Source: Xanthobacter sp. NM-25
GTDB taxonomy: Bacteria; Pseudomonadota; Alphaproteobacteria; Rhizobiales; Xanthobacteraceae
Length of the DNA stretch: 64,000 nucleotides
Assembly (NCBI RefSeq): GCF_022138605.1
Contig: NZ_JACBFS010000002.1
Location: 496,001-560,000, forward strand
Reading direction: 5' to 3'
In this document: positions 27,431 to 34,916 of the stretch, piece by piece
How the letters are laid out: every line of letters begins with the position of its first letter
Numbering within the stretch: the first letter of the stretch is position 1
Program-made: the position numbers and the translations under genes
Notes under the pieces: generated by a model
The model's database searches: none
What the model saw: the letters and a program-made list of their open reading frames with translations, nothing else
Told to the model about the DNA's origin: nothing

Positions 27431-27446
27431 GCATTTTGCAAAATGC
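27431..27446. promoter_or_regulatory. Perfect 16-bp palindrome, candidate operator
   Basis: GCATTTTGCAAAATGC is its own reverse complement. Related TTTGC/GCAAA half-sites lie nearby. The TTTGCAAA core resembles sites bound by RamB/ScfR-type regulators of short-chain fatty acid metabolism; that link is speculative. Confidence 0.4.
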
Positions 27447-27505
27447 CAAGGGTGGTCTCTTGCAGTTTGCGAGAGCCCGGAAGGCGGGCGGACGACTGGG
27501 GTGGA

Positions 27506-28306
27506 CTAGTCCTGCGAGAGCGCCCTGGCGGCGCCCCGCGCCTCCTCGGCGAGCCAGACGTCCAGGAACCCGTCGAGCCAGCGGCAGACAGCGGAATCAT
27601 AGCGCTGCCAACCGTCCAGATGGGCCTGCCCCGGCTGCGCGCCGCGCTTCGACAGGCTCTGGGCGCCGCGCACGGTCCACAGGCACATCATCTCCCGCGT
27701 CACCTCCGGGTGGAACTGCAGGGCGAAAGCGTTGGCGCCATAGCGGAACGCCTGGTTGGGGAAAACCTCGCCCGTGGCCAGGAGATCGGCGCCGGGCGGC
27801 AGCTCGAACCCCTCGGAATGCCAATGATAGACGTGGCTGGGCCAGGGCAGCAGTGCCTCACCGGCGTCGGTGGCCGCCAGCGGATAATAGCCGATTTCGC
27901 ACGTGCCTTCGTGGTGCGGCAGCACCCGCGCGCCCAGCGCCTTGGCCATCATCTGGCCGCCGAGGCAGATGCCGAGCAGCGGCATGCGCGCCGCCAGCGC
28001 CTTGGCCATGAAATCGATCTCGGCACGGATGAAGGGCAGGTCGTCATTGGCGCTCATGGGGCCACCGAACACCACGGCGCCGGCGTAATCCTCCAGCGAG
28101 CCCGGCAAAGGCTCGCCCAGCGCCGGGCGCCGCACATCGAGGTGATAGCCGCGCTTCTGCAGCCGCTCGCCGATGCGCCCGGGAGAGGAATGGGCCTGAT
28201 GCACGATGATGAGGATGTCGGTGGCCGGCCCGCCCGCCGCCGGCTGGGCGGCATCGGCGCTGCATGGTAACGGCTGGCGTGAGCCTGCAGGCGTCCGCAG
28301 CGTCAC
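27506..28306 (-). CDS. Class I glutamine amidotransferase (GMP synthase-like domain)
   Basis: A single GATase1 domain: ILIIVHQAHSSPGRIGERLQKRGY at the start, nucleophile Cys in LLGICLGGQMMAKALG and the His/Glu pair in LQFHPEVT. The family hydrolyses glutamine or gamma-glutamyl substrates, as in YbgJ/GuaA-N-like proteins. The start is unclear: I use the GTG at 28306, 10 bp after the upstream TerB stop, with GGAGG only 2 bp away; a GTG at 28372 would overlap that gene. The first ~28 residues are low complexity. The FMN glutamate-synthase-like gene follows on the same strand after 428 bp. Confidence 0.82.
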   Translation of the reverse strand: MTLRTPAGSRQPLPCSADAAQPAAGGPATDILIIVHQAHSSPGRIGERLQKRGYHLDVRRPALGEPLPGSLEDYAGAVVFGGPMSANDDLPFIRAEIDFMAKALAARMPLLGICLGGQMMAKALGARVLPHHEGTCEIGYYPLAATDAGEALLPWPSHVYHWHSEGFELPPGADLLATGEVFPNQAFRYGANAFALQFHPEVTREMMCLWTVRGAQSLSKRGAQPGQAHLDGWQRYDSAVCRWLDGFLDVWLAEEARGAARALSQD

Positions 28307-28316
28307 CGCCTCCGGC

Positions 28317-28835
28317 TCAAGCGCGGTCGGTGTGGTCGGGTGCTGTGTCTGGGGCCTGATCCTGTCGTTCACCGCTCGTTTCCGTCTCCTCGCGAATCTC
28401 GCGCCGGATCTCCACCCGCTCGCGCGCGCTGACATTGAGCAATTCCGCTGCGCGCCAGACGAGGTTGTCCTCGAACTCGCTCAAGGTGCCATCCGCGAAG
28501 GCCACCTCGAACATCATCTCGATGATGCGGCGCCGGCCCTCCTCGTCCAACGCCCGATTCAACACGCTGGTGAAGGCATAAAGATCGACGGCTTCGGCAT
28601 CCTTGGCAATGGCCAATTCAACCAGAGCATCGCTCTCCGCACCTTCGAGCGCGAACCGCCGCTCCAGAATCTGGCGCAGCATGGCCCGCTCGGCGTCGGT
28701 CACCACACCGTCGATGGAGACGACGTGAACCAGGAGTGCGGCGGCGGCGAGGCGATAATCGTCCGGGCTGAACGCATCGGTGTCACGACGTCCGCCGGTG
28801 ATGTCGGTGATGAAGTCCGAGAGGGTGCGGAACAT
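28317..28835 (-). CDS. TerB-like (tellurite resistance/DjlA-fold) protein
   Basis: 172 residues from the ATG at 28835. It is helical and acidic: DYRLAAAALLVHVVSIDGVVTDAERAMLRQILERRFAL and IIEMMFEVAFADGTLSEFEDNLVWRAAELLNVSARE give the paired TerB repeats with conserved aspartates around DGVV and DGTL, which may bind metal. The C-terminal tail is charged and likely disordered. TerB proteins are linked to stress and membrane-associated sensing but have no defined activity. It overlaps or abuts the amidotransferase gene. Confidence 0.85.
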   Translation of the reverse strand: MFRTLSDFITDITGGRRDTDAFSPDDYRLAAAALLVHVVSIDGVVTDAERAMLRQILERRFALEGAESDALVELAIAKDAEAVDLYAFTSVLNRALDEEGRRRIIEMMFEVAFADGTLSEFEDNLVWRAAELLNVSARERVEIRREIREETETSGERQDQAPDTAPDHTDRA

Positions 28836-29152
28836 GCGTCGGGCATCCTGCTGCGTGGGCGCGCGATGGGTGCGCACGGTGGGGGACCGCTCGGGCGGAT
28901 GGCGGTGGCCAAGGCACACCGCGACCCGGGTGAACATGGACCTGTACGGCCGGATCGCGCGTGAACCGCCACCCGGCGAGGCTCTGACCCCACCGCCATT
29001 GCCATGATGCCAGCGCCGGAGCAAGGCCCGCAAGCCGCACCGCGCGGGTGCTTCCCCCCATCGCCCGTTATGCCATGATGCCGCCGCGCCCATCGGCTCC
29101 GATACGGGTCAAAGACGCCGCGCCAGGGTCGCGGTTCAGGAAGGAACGTCCA
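28836..29152. other. Divergent intergenic region, TerB gene / response regulator
   Basis: About 317 bp that should carry two promoters. I recognise no conserved promoter hexamers, EcfG site, repeat or small gene here. Confidence 0.4.
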
Positions 29153-29581
29153 GTGGTCGAACAGCCGAGCGCGCGCGGAACCATCCTGCTGGTGGAGGAC
29201 GAGCCATTCGTCGCGCTCGTGGCCCAGCAGGTGCTCGAGGACCACGGGTTCATGGTGGTGGTGGCCGGCCATGGCGCCGCCGCCATCGATCACGCGCGCG
29301 ACGCCTTCCAGTCCGGTGGCGATGGGGCGTTGCTGCTGGCCCTGGTGGATATCGGCCTGCCCGACATCGGCGGCGACGAGGTGGTGCGCACCTTGCGCGG
29401 GCTGGCGCCCACCCTGCCCATCATCATCGCCACCGGCTATGCCATCGAGGAGATTGCCGCGGAATTTGACGGCGTTGCGCGCCTGGTGATGATCCGCAAG
29501 CCCTATGACGTGGCCACCCTGCGGGGGGCGCTGCGCGAGGTGGGGGTGGCGATCCCGGAAGAGCCCGACGCCGGCGCCTAG
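29153..29581 (+). CDS. Single-domain response regulator (CheY-like), FATGUY-like
   Basis: 142 residues from the GTG at 29153, which follows AGGAAGGA. It is a receiver domain only. The acidic pocket is LLVEDEPF, the phospho-acceptor Asp lies in LALVDIGLPDIGG, the switch region is PIIIATGYAIEE and the lysine is in MIRKPYD. The P-I-x-x-ATGY stretch resembles the FATGUY family of alphaproteobacterial single-domain regulators that modulate the PhyR general stress response. It lies about 1.3 kb from phyR. The link is an inference. Confidence 0.85.
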   Translation: MVEQPSARGTILLVEDEPFVALVAQQVLEDHGFMVVVAGHGAAAIDHARDAFQSGGDGALLLALVDIGLPDIGGDEVVRTLRGLAPTLPIIIATGYAIEEIAAEFDGVARLVMIRKPYDVATLRGALREVGVAIPEEPDAGA

Positions 29582-29599
29582 CGCCAGCGTCGGAACCGA

Positions 29600-29878
29600 T
29601 CACCGCCGCAGCAGCAGCTGCCCCAGCAGCAGACCGACGCCAGCGGCCACGGCGCAGGCGACGAAAGGCTGCTCGCGGATGGCCTCGCGCACCGACACCG
29701 AGTGCCCCTCGGCCCACTCGCTCGCCGCCGCGGCCTGAACCTGCGCCTCGCCGGCAAGGCCCTCGACCTTGCTCTGGGCGGTCTTGCCGAGGCTGTCGAT
29801 GAGGCGCGCGAAATCGGCGCGCAGTTGATCGAGATCCTGACGCACGTCTCCCAGACTCGGTTCGCTCTTCTCGGCCAT
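29600..29878 (-). CDS. DUF883 (ElaB/YqjD-like) membrane-associated protein
   Basis: 92 residues from the ATG at 29878, with GGAG 6 bp upstream. An amphipathic, coiled-coil-prone N-terminal part (DVRQDLDQLRADFARLIDSLGKTAQSK) leads to a single C-terminal helix, VACAVAAGVGLLLGQLLLRR, with a glycine zipper. YqjD/ElaB proteins tether ribosomes to the membrane in stationary phase. Placement beside phyR suggests a stress-regulated gene, although no EcfG promoter was seen upstream. Confidence 0.8.
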   Translation of the reverse strand: MAEKSEPSLGDVRQDLDQLRADFARLIDSLGKTAQSKVEGLAGEAQVQAAAASEWAEGHSVSVREAIREQPFVACAVAAGVGLLLGQLLLRR

Positions 29879-29995
29879 CATGGTCTCCATTCATCTCGTG
29901 TCGGTTCCCGCCACACCCGCACGGGCGAGGCGGCGGATGATGCCGACCGCCGCACCTTGCCCGCCTCCACGCCGTTGGACAATGCGATGGCGCAA

Positions 29996-30027
29996 CGGAC
30001 AGGCGCGGCAGCGGACAGGCGCGGCAG
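29996..30027. repeat. 16-bp tandem duplication
   Basis: Two exact copies of CGGACAGGCGCGGCAG at 29996-30011 and 30012-30027, in the gap between the phyR and DUF883 genes. Confidence 0.95.
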
Positions 30028-30048
30028 CCGGCGCACGTGCCCCGCGGA

Positions 30049-30840
30049 TCAGGCGATCCGCTCGGACGCGGCGCCGACGCTGCGGGCCTCGTGGAAAAAC
30101 AGCGCCTGGGCGATGGTCGCCTTCACCGTTTCCGACAGGAACGGCTTGGTGATCAAATAAGTGGGCTCCGGCCGCTCGCCGGTGAGCAGGCGGTCGGGAA
30201 AGGCGGTGATGAAGATCACCGGCACCGCGAAGCGCTCGAGGATGTCGGTGACCGCATCCACCCCCGACGATCCGTCGGCCAGCTGGATATCCGCCAGCAC
30301 CAGACCGAAATTGCCGCTCTGCGCCAGCTCGACCGCCTTGGCATGGGTGGGCGCCACGCCGATCACCTCGTGCCCCAGCTCCTCGACCATGGTGCGCAGG
30401 TCAAGGGCGATCACCCACTCGTCCTCGATGATCAGCACCCGGGTGGCGATCTGCCGGTCGATGTCCCGCTGGGCGGCCACCACCTGCGCCTCCACCTCCT
30501 CGATGGTCACGCCGAGAATGCTGGCGGCCTCGGCATAAGAAAAGCTCTCCATGGCGGTGAGCAGGAAGGCGACCCGCGACGAAAGATCCATGGCCTGCAG
30601 TCGCAAGTCGGCCTGCAGGGCGCCCGCCTCGGGAAGGCCGGGCCGGCGATTCCACACGTGGTGGAAGGCCCGGTAGAGCGCCACCCGGGGCGATACCCCG
30701 GTGTCGAGCGGCACCTTTCCATCCAGCACCGCTTCCAGCGTCTCCTTCACCAGATCGTCGCCCGCCTGCTGGGAACCGAGCAGGGCTCGGGCATAGCGCC
30801 GCAGCGCCGGCAGTTGCTTGACGATCGAGGTTTGCGGCAT
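30049..30840 (-). CDS. phyR: PhyR, general stress response anti-anti-sigma regulator
   Basis: 263 residues from the ATG at 30840 (AGGAG upstream). The N-terminal sigma-like output domain (1-135) includes PALRRYARALLGSQQAGDDLVKETLEAVL and AMESFSYAEAASILGVTIEEVEAQV, mimicking EcfG. The C-terminal receiver (about 134-250) has LIIEDEWVIALDLR, phospho-acceptor D184 in VLADIQLADG and LITKPFLSETV. Phosphorylated PhyR sequesters NepR and frees EcfG. It is transcribed from a perfect EcfG promoter, divergent from a PhyK-like kinase gene. Confidence 0.97.
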   Translation of the reverse strand: MPQTSIVKQLPALRRYARALLGSQQAGDDLVKETLEAVLDGKVPLDTGVSPRVALYRAFHHVWNRRPGLPEAGALQADLRLQAMDLSSRVAFLLTAMESFSYAEAASILGVTIEEVEAQVVAAQRDIDRQIATRVLIIEDEWVIALDLRTMVEELGHEVIGVAPTHAKAVELAQSGNFGLVLADIQLADGSSGVDAVTDILERFAVPVIFITAFPDRLLTGERPEPTYLITKPFLSETVKATIAQALFFHEARSVGAASERIA

Positions 30841-30922
30841 GCGCGACTCTCCTGAAGGATGGCACTCGCTCATAATGGCACGGACCAAGGACGGCACCGG
30901 AACGAACGCCTCGATGGTTTCC

Positions 30923-30947
30923 AACGCCGTCACCTGCCGATTGTTCC
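30923..30947 (-). promoter_or_regulatory. EcfG-dependent promoter of phyR
   Basis: On the minus strand GGAAC (30943-30947), 16 bp, CGTT (30923-30926), a perfect match to the general stress response consensus GGAAC-N16-CGTT. It lies about 80 bp before the phyR start codon. Confidence 0.9.
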
Positions 30948-31062
30948 GGGTGCGGCGCGTGCGGAACCCGATGACGCACCGGGACATTCTACAGCGGTGG
31001 CTCGTGCGGGACGAGATGTGGCGTGCTTCATTCCGGGGTCGACCGGGCGCAGAACGAGGGTG

Positions 31063-32811
31063 ATGGCGTTCATGGATTGGGTAAAGGCGCAAGCCGTCCG
31101 CACACGCCACCGCGAACGCTCGGCCCTGTTCGCCGCCGCGGCCAGCCGTCCGCGCACCCTGCTCGACAGCGTGCGCCGGCGGCTGATTCTCATGGTGCTG
31201 CTGGCGCTCGCCCCCATCGCGGCGCTGAATTTCATCCAGGGCGTCATGCAGCTCAACGCCGCCGAGGAAGAGGCCCGCCAGCGGCTGCTGCAGCACGCCA
31301 CCGCCGCCGCCGCGGACCAGGAGGCGGTGATCGCCTCGGCAGAAAACGTGCTGCAGGCACTGAAGAACGTCGCCGATGTGGTGACCGGTGCGCCCTCCTG
31401 CCCGGCGATTCTGCACGGCGCCGTGCTGAGCCTGCCCTTCGCCAGCAACATCAGCGTCATCGACACCACCGGCAAGGTGACCTGCGCGGCCCTGCCCTTG
31501 GAGCAGACCGACGTGAGCGATGCCCCCTGGTGGCGCGCCGCCGCCGACGCGCGGATGTTCCGGCTGTCCGGCCGCATCGCCAGCCCCACCGCCCACGACG
31601 GCATCCTCATGGCCCTGTTGCCCCTGACCGGTGCCGACGGGCAGGTGGACGGCACCATCGCCATGGGCATCGACATCGCCTGGCTCGACAATCTGATGAA
31701 ACGCGAGGCGCCGCCGGCGCGCAGCATGGTCGCGCTGTTCTCTCCCCATGGTGAGGAGCTGGTCTCCAACGCCCGGACCGCCAGCGCCGCGTTGTTCGCC
31801 GGGCAGGACATGACGCGCACCGGCCGGAGCCTGCGGGAGGCCCGGGACAGTGACGGGCGTAGCTGGACCTTCGCCACGGCCCCCTTGAGCCGGCAGGGCC
31901 TGACCATCGCCTTCGCCCTGCCCACCGAAAGCCTGTTCCGCTGGACCGTGCTGACGGTGGCCGCCAGCTTCGCCCTGCCCGCGCTCATCGTCGTCGCCAG
32001 CCTTGTGGGGCTGTGGCTGGCGGTGGATCGCATCGTGCTGCGCTGGGTGCTCTATCTGCGGCGCGTCACGGCGGTCTACGCCCAGGGCCATTACGCCTTC
32101 CGCCCCACCCGGATCAAAGATGCGCCCAGCGAGTTCCGCGCCCTCGGCCACGCGGTGGAGAACATGGCCTTCGCCGTGCGCGAGCGCGATGCGCGGCTGC
32201 GCGAGAGCCTGGCGGAGAAGACGGCGCTGGTGCGCGAGATCCACCACCGCATCAAGAACAGCCTGCAGATCGTGGTGAGCCTCATCAGCCTCTACGGCTC
32301 GGCGATCCCGCGGGGTGCCGATCGGCGGCGGTTCGAGCAGTTGCGCACCCGCGTCAACACCCTCGCTCTGGTGCATCGCATCCTCTACGAGGCGACGGAA
32401 GGCTCGCAGGTGCGGCTGCGTGAGCTCATGGGCGAGTTGGCCGGCCTGCTGGAAAGCGCCGCCGAGGGCCCGCTGCGCATCTCGGTCGAGGCCGAGGACG
32501 CGCCGCTTCCCACCGACATGGCGGTGCCCCTGGCGCTGATGCTGGTGGAGATCGTCCTGCGCTTCGCCATGGCCGATGGTGATGATGCCAGGGACCGCGC
32601 CGCTCTCGCCCTCACCCTGTCCGGCAGCGTCGCCGACAACCGGCTTCAGGTGGCGGTGGAAGCGCCGGTGGACGGCCCCCCGCCCGCCGCCACTGGCGCT
32701 GATCTCGCCTATGGTTTCGCCGCCCAGCTCGGCGGCACCCTCGAACAGAGGACGAGCGGTCCGCGCGTCACCGTCTGCGGCACCTTTCCCTGTCGCGATG
32801 GCAGCCGCTAA
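31063..32811 (+). CDS. HWE/HisKA_2 sensor histidine kinase, PhyK-like
   Basis: 582 residues from the ATG at 31063; a GTG immediately precedes it and the frame is open further upstream. A transmembrane helix at about 41-60 precedes a periplasmic sensor of some 230 residues (dCACHE-like order, with SNISVIDTTGKVTCAA and APWWRAAADA). A second helix at about 290-318 leads to a HAMP-like stretch. The kinase box is REIHHRIKNSLQIVVSLISLYGSA with His394. The ATPase domain is short and its motifs are weak. Divergence from phyR makes it the likely kinase of the stress response (PhyK). Confidence 0.9.
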   Translation: MAFMDWVKAQAVRTRHRERSALFAAAASRPRTLLDSVRRRLILMVLLALAPIAALNFIQGVMQLNAAEEEARQRLLQHATAAAADQEAVIASAENVLQALKNVADVVTGAPSCPAILHGAVLSLPFASNISVIDTTGKVTCAALPLEQTDVSDAPWWRAAADARMFRLSGRIASPTAHDGILMALLPLTGADGQVDGTIAMGIDIAWLDNLMKREAPPARSMVALFSPHGEELVSNARTASAALFAGQDMTRTGRSLREARDSDGRSWTFATAPLSRQGLTIAFALPTESLFRWTVLTVAASFALPALIVVASLVGLWLAVDRIVLRWVLYLRRVTAVYAQGHYAFRPTRIKDAPSEFRALGHAVENMAFAVRERDARLRESLAEKTALVREIHHRIKNSLQIVVSLISLYGSAIPRGADRRRFEQLRTRVNTLALVHRILYEATEGSQVRLRELMGELAGLLESAAEGPLRISVEAEDAPLPTDMAVPLALMLVEIVLRFAMADGDDARDRAALALTLSGSVADNRLQVAVEAPVDGPPPAATGADLAYGFAAQLGGTLEQRTSGPRVTVCGTFPCRDGSR

Positions 32812-32853
32812 CGCCGCGCGGCGACGCCCTCGCACCCGCGCATGACCATGGGT

Positions 32854-32878
32854 GGAACTTTTCCGCTCCGGTGACGTT
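32854..32878 (+). promoter_or_regulatory. EcfG-dependent promoter of the KGG-repeat gene
   Basis: GGAAC (32854-32858), 16 bp, CGTT (32875-32878): an exact general stress response promoter, 78 bp upstream of the start codon. Confidence 0.9.
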
Positions 32879-32956
32879 TGTGCTTCCAGAGGCCCCATGC
32901 GGCGCCCCTGCCATTTCCGCAGCGCGGCGGCAGGGCAGCCGAGCAGGAGCAGCAGA

Positions 32957-33232
32957 ATGGAAAAGATGCCCTCCAAGAGTCCCAGCAAGACCCCCGCACC
33001 GCGTGGCTTCGCCGCCATGGATGCGGAAAAGCAACGGGCCATCGCCCGCAAGGGCGGAGAGAGCGTGCCTGCCGAGAAGCGCAGCTTCTCCCAGAACCGG
33101 GCCCTCGCCGCCGCGGCGGGTCGCAAGGGTGGTCAGAGTGTCTCCGACGACCAGCGCAGCTTCTCGCGGGACCGCTCCCTTGCCTCCCTGGCGGGACAGA
33201 AGGGGGGCCAGAAGAGCCCTCCCAAGATGTAG
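32957..33232 (+). CDS. KGG-repeat stress-induced protein
   Basis: 91 residues from the ATG at 32957 (AGGAG 8 bp upstream). The sequence is basic and low complexity, with three KGG motifs (32-34, 57-59, 82-84) in repeats of the form RSFSxxRxLAxxAGxKGG and a leading GFAAMDAEKQRAIARKGG. This matches the general-stress KG repeat family (YciG/GsiB-like), whose members are abundant under desiccation or osmotic stress and are probably hydrophilic and disordered. An EcfG promoter precedes it, and the ecfG gene follows after 523 bp. Confidence 0.9.
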   Translation: MEKMPSKSPSKTPAPRGFAAMDAEKQRAIARKGGESVPAEKRSFSQNRALAAAAGRKGGQSVSDDQRSFSRDRSLASLAGQKGGQKSPPKM

Positions 33233-33755
33233 CCCACCCCGCAGCGTCACCGGCGCCCCTGCCCCGGCGCCATGCAAGAGGAGAGCAGACGAGGACAGCA
33301 TGCGAGGAGAGCGTGCCTGCCCCTCGGATCCCTTTGAGAACGGAGGCCAGCCCTTGCCGCAATCTCAACCCGTATCCGCCGCCCTACGATGGTCGTTGAA
33401 CACCCGCGCTCCCCGGCTTCCCCAGCCCCTTGCCCAGCCCCTTGACCGGCCCCTTGCCCGCCCCCCGGAGGCTTCGCCCTGGGGCGCGGCGTCGGCGGCC
33501 CACCCCGACGCCGATGCCGCCGTCCAAGGCCGGGGCCGAGATAAGGACCAGGATCGGCCCCCGAAACGACTCCAAGAGAGCGACCGCATCGGCGACGCGG
33601 TGCCGACACACCGGCCGCAGTCATCACGCCCGGCGCGCGCCCAATCGGGGCCCTTGACCGCCGATCGCGAAGGCACTTCAGTCGATGCGCAGCAGCCGGG
33701 CCGCCCACGGTCCGTCAAGCAAGAGGCTTCCGAAGGGACTTCCAAAGGGGCTTCC
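33233..33755. other. Long upstream region of ecfG, no nepR found
   Basis: 523 bp between the KGG gene and ecfG. I found no NepR-like frame on either strand. The frame of ecfG is open back to an ATG at 33300, giving a Pro/Arg-rich stretch with a 12-bp repeat (33421-33456); it looks non-conserved. No exact GGAAC-N16-CGTT site was seen. Confidence 0.6.
33421..33456. repeat. 12-bp tandem repeat, three copies
   Basis: Units CCCAGCCCCTTG (33421-33432), an exact second copy (33433-33444) and ACCGGCCCCTTG (33445-33456), followed by a fourth decayed unit. The repeat is in frame with the upstream extension of ecfG. Confidence 0.9.
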
Positions 33756-34355
33756 ATGGACGTGAACGATCACGCACACCCAGCGGATGCGCCCAAGTCC
33801 GGCGCGCAGGATCTGCGCGACCAGGTGCTGGAGCTGTTGCCGGCGCTCCGCGCATTTGCCCGCTCGCTGACGCGCAATCGCGCCGAGGCCGACGACCTGG
33901 TGCAGGAGACGCTGCTCAAAGCCCTCTCGAACATCGAGAAATTCGATCCCGGCACGAACCTTCGGGCGTGGCTGTTCACCATTCTGCGCAACAGCTACTA
34001 CACGGACATGCGCAAAAAGCGCCGGGAGAACGACGGCCTGTCGGCTCTCGCCCAGCAGGACCACACCATGGGCCCCGGCCAAGACTGGTCGGTCACCCTT
34101 TCCACCCTCAAGGAAGCCCTGGCTCAGCTGCCCGACGATCAGCGCGAGGCGCTGGTTCTGGTGGGGGCCGCCGGCCTGTCCTATGAAGAAGCTGCCGATG
34201 TGTGCGGCTGCGCTCTCGGCACCATCAAGAGCCGCGTGAACCGGGCCCGCGCCAAGCTGCTGAGCCTGATGGGCGCGCAGGACACCGCCGAGGTGGTGGA
34301 AGGTGACCCGGTGGCCCTCTCCGCCGCCCACCACGTGCCGAAATCTGACAGCTGA
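33756..34355 (+). CDS. ecfG: EcfG-type ECF sigma factor of the general stress response
   Basis: 199 residues from the ATG at 33756 (AAAGGGG upstream). Region 2 reads LPALRAFARSLTRNRAEADDLVQETLLKALSNIEKFDPGTNLRAWLFTILRNSYYTD, and region 4 reads ALAQLPDDQREALVLVGAAGLSYEEAADVCGCALGTIKSRVNRARAKL. Both match EcfG (ECF15) proteins. It directs RNA polymerase to GGAAC-N16-CGTT promoters, two of which lie in this window. It is normally held by the anti-sigma factor NepR, which is not encoded here. The acidic, Pro-rich first 20 residues are variable. Confidence 0.93.
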   Translation: MDVNDHAHPADAPKSGAQDLRDQVLELLPALRAFARSLTRNRAEADDLVQETLLKALSNIEKFDPGTNLRAWLFTILRNSYYTDMRKKRRENDGLSALAQQDHTMGPGQDWSVTLSTLKEALAQLPDDQREALVLVGAAGLSYEEAADVCGCALGTIKSRVNRARAKLLSLMGAQDTAEVVEGDPVALSAAHHVPKSDS

Positions 34356-34425
34356 AACCGCACGCCGGGCTCCGGCCCGCGCCGGCGGGACGACGCGCGG
34401 CGCGCCCCACGGAGGTGGACCGGTC

Positions 34426-34863
34426 TCAGTCGGGCGCCCAGCCGGGTGGCGCCAGCTCGAAGCCGGAGAAGTCAAAGGCCGGGGCCACCGTGCAGCCCAC
34501 CAGGGTCCAGGCGCCCTGGCTCGCCGCCGCCTGCCACACGCTGGCGGGGACGATGCCCTGGGGCCGCTCGCCACGGTCCAACGCCGGTCCCAACCGCAGA
34601 TCGCGCCGGCCCGCCGCATCCGCCAGCGACAAGGTGAGGGGCGCGCCGGCATGCCAATGCCAGACCTCCACCGCATCCACCCGATGCCAGTGGGAGACCT
34701 CCCCGGCCGCCAGCAGAAAATAGATGGCGGTGGAGGCGCCGCGGCCGCCATCGGCCGCCACATCGCGGAAAGTCTCGCGGAAATGCCCGCCCTCGGGATG
34801 GGGTTGCAACTCCAGCAGGCGGACCACATCGGCGGCGCTCAGGCCAACGTCCAGAGGGATCAT
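34426..34863 (-). CDS. Cupin superfamily protein (DUF985)
   Basis: 145 residues. A single cupin barrel: LQPHPEGGHFRETFRD, STAIYFLLAAGEVSHWHRVDAVEVWHWHAGAPL (histidine-rich metal-site strand) and WTLVGCTVAPAFDFSGFELAPPGW at the end, the conserved DUF985 signature. Function is unknown for the family. It lies 35 bp downstream of gloB on the same strand, separated by a three-copy 16-bp repeat. Confidence 0.88.
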   Translation of the reverse strand: MIPLDVGLSAADVVRLLELQPHPEGGHFRETFRDVAADGGRGASTAIYFLLAAGEVSHWHRVDAVEVWHWHAGAPLTLSLADAAGRRDLRLGPALDRGERPQGIVPASVWQAAASQGAWTLVGCTVAPAFDFSGFELAPPGWAPD

Positions 34864-34868
34864 GGCTC

Positions 34869-34916
34869 AGCCCTTGAAAATGTTAGCGATTGAAAACGTT
34901 AGCCCTTGAAGGTGTT
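34869..34916. repeat. Three-copy 16-bp tandem repeat at the gloB 3' end
   Basis: Units at 34869-34884 (AGCCCTTGAAAATGTT), 34885-34900 (AGCGATTGAAAACGTT) and 34901-34916 (AGCCCTTGAAGGTGTT). The third unit lies in the last codons and stop of gloB, and the others fill the spacer to the cupin gene. Confidence 0.9.

Larger units (their letters stand above)
27078..27505. other. Intergenic region upstream of the FMN glutamate-synthase-like gene
   Basis: 428 bp without a credible gene. It holds a hairpin (27240-27270), a perfect 16-bp palindrome GCATTTTGCAAAATGC (27431-27446) and several further TTTGC/GCAAA motifs between about 27315 and 27470. Confidence 0.6.

Noticed and set aside
30049..33126. 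A 1025-codon minus-strand frame that includes phyR
   Set aside because: Only the last 263 codons match PhyR. The upstream part is antisense to the kinase gene and lacks any recognisable domain; a good start with a ribosome site and an EcfG promoter lies at 30840.
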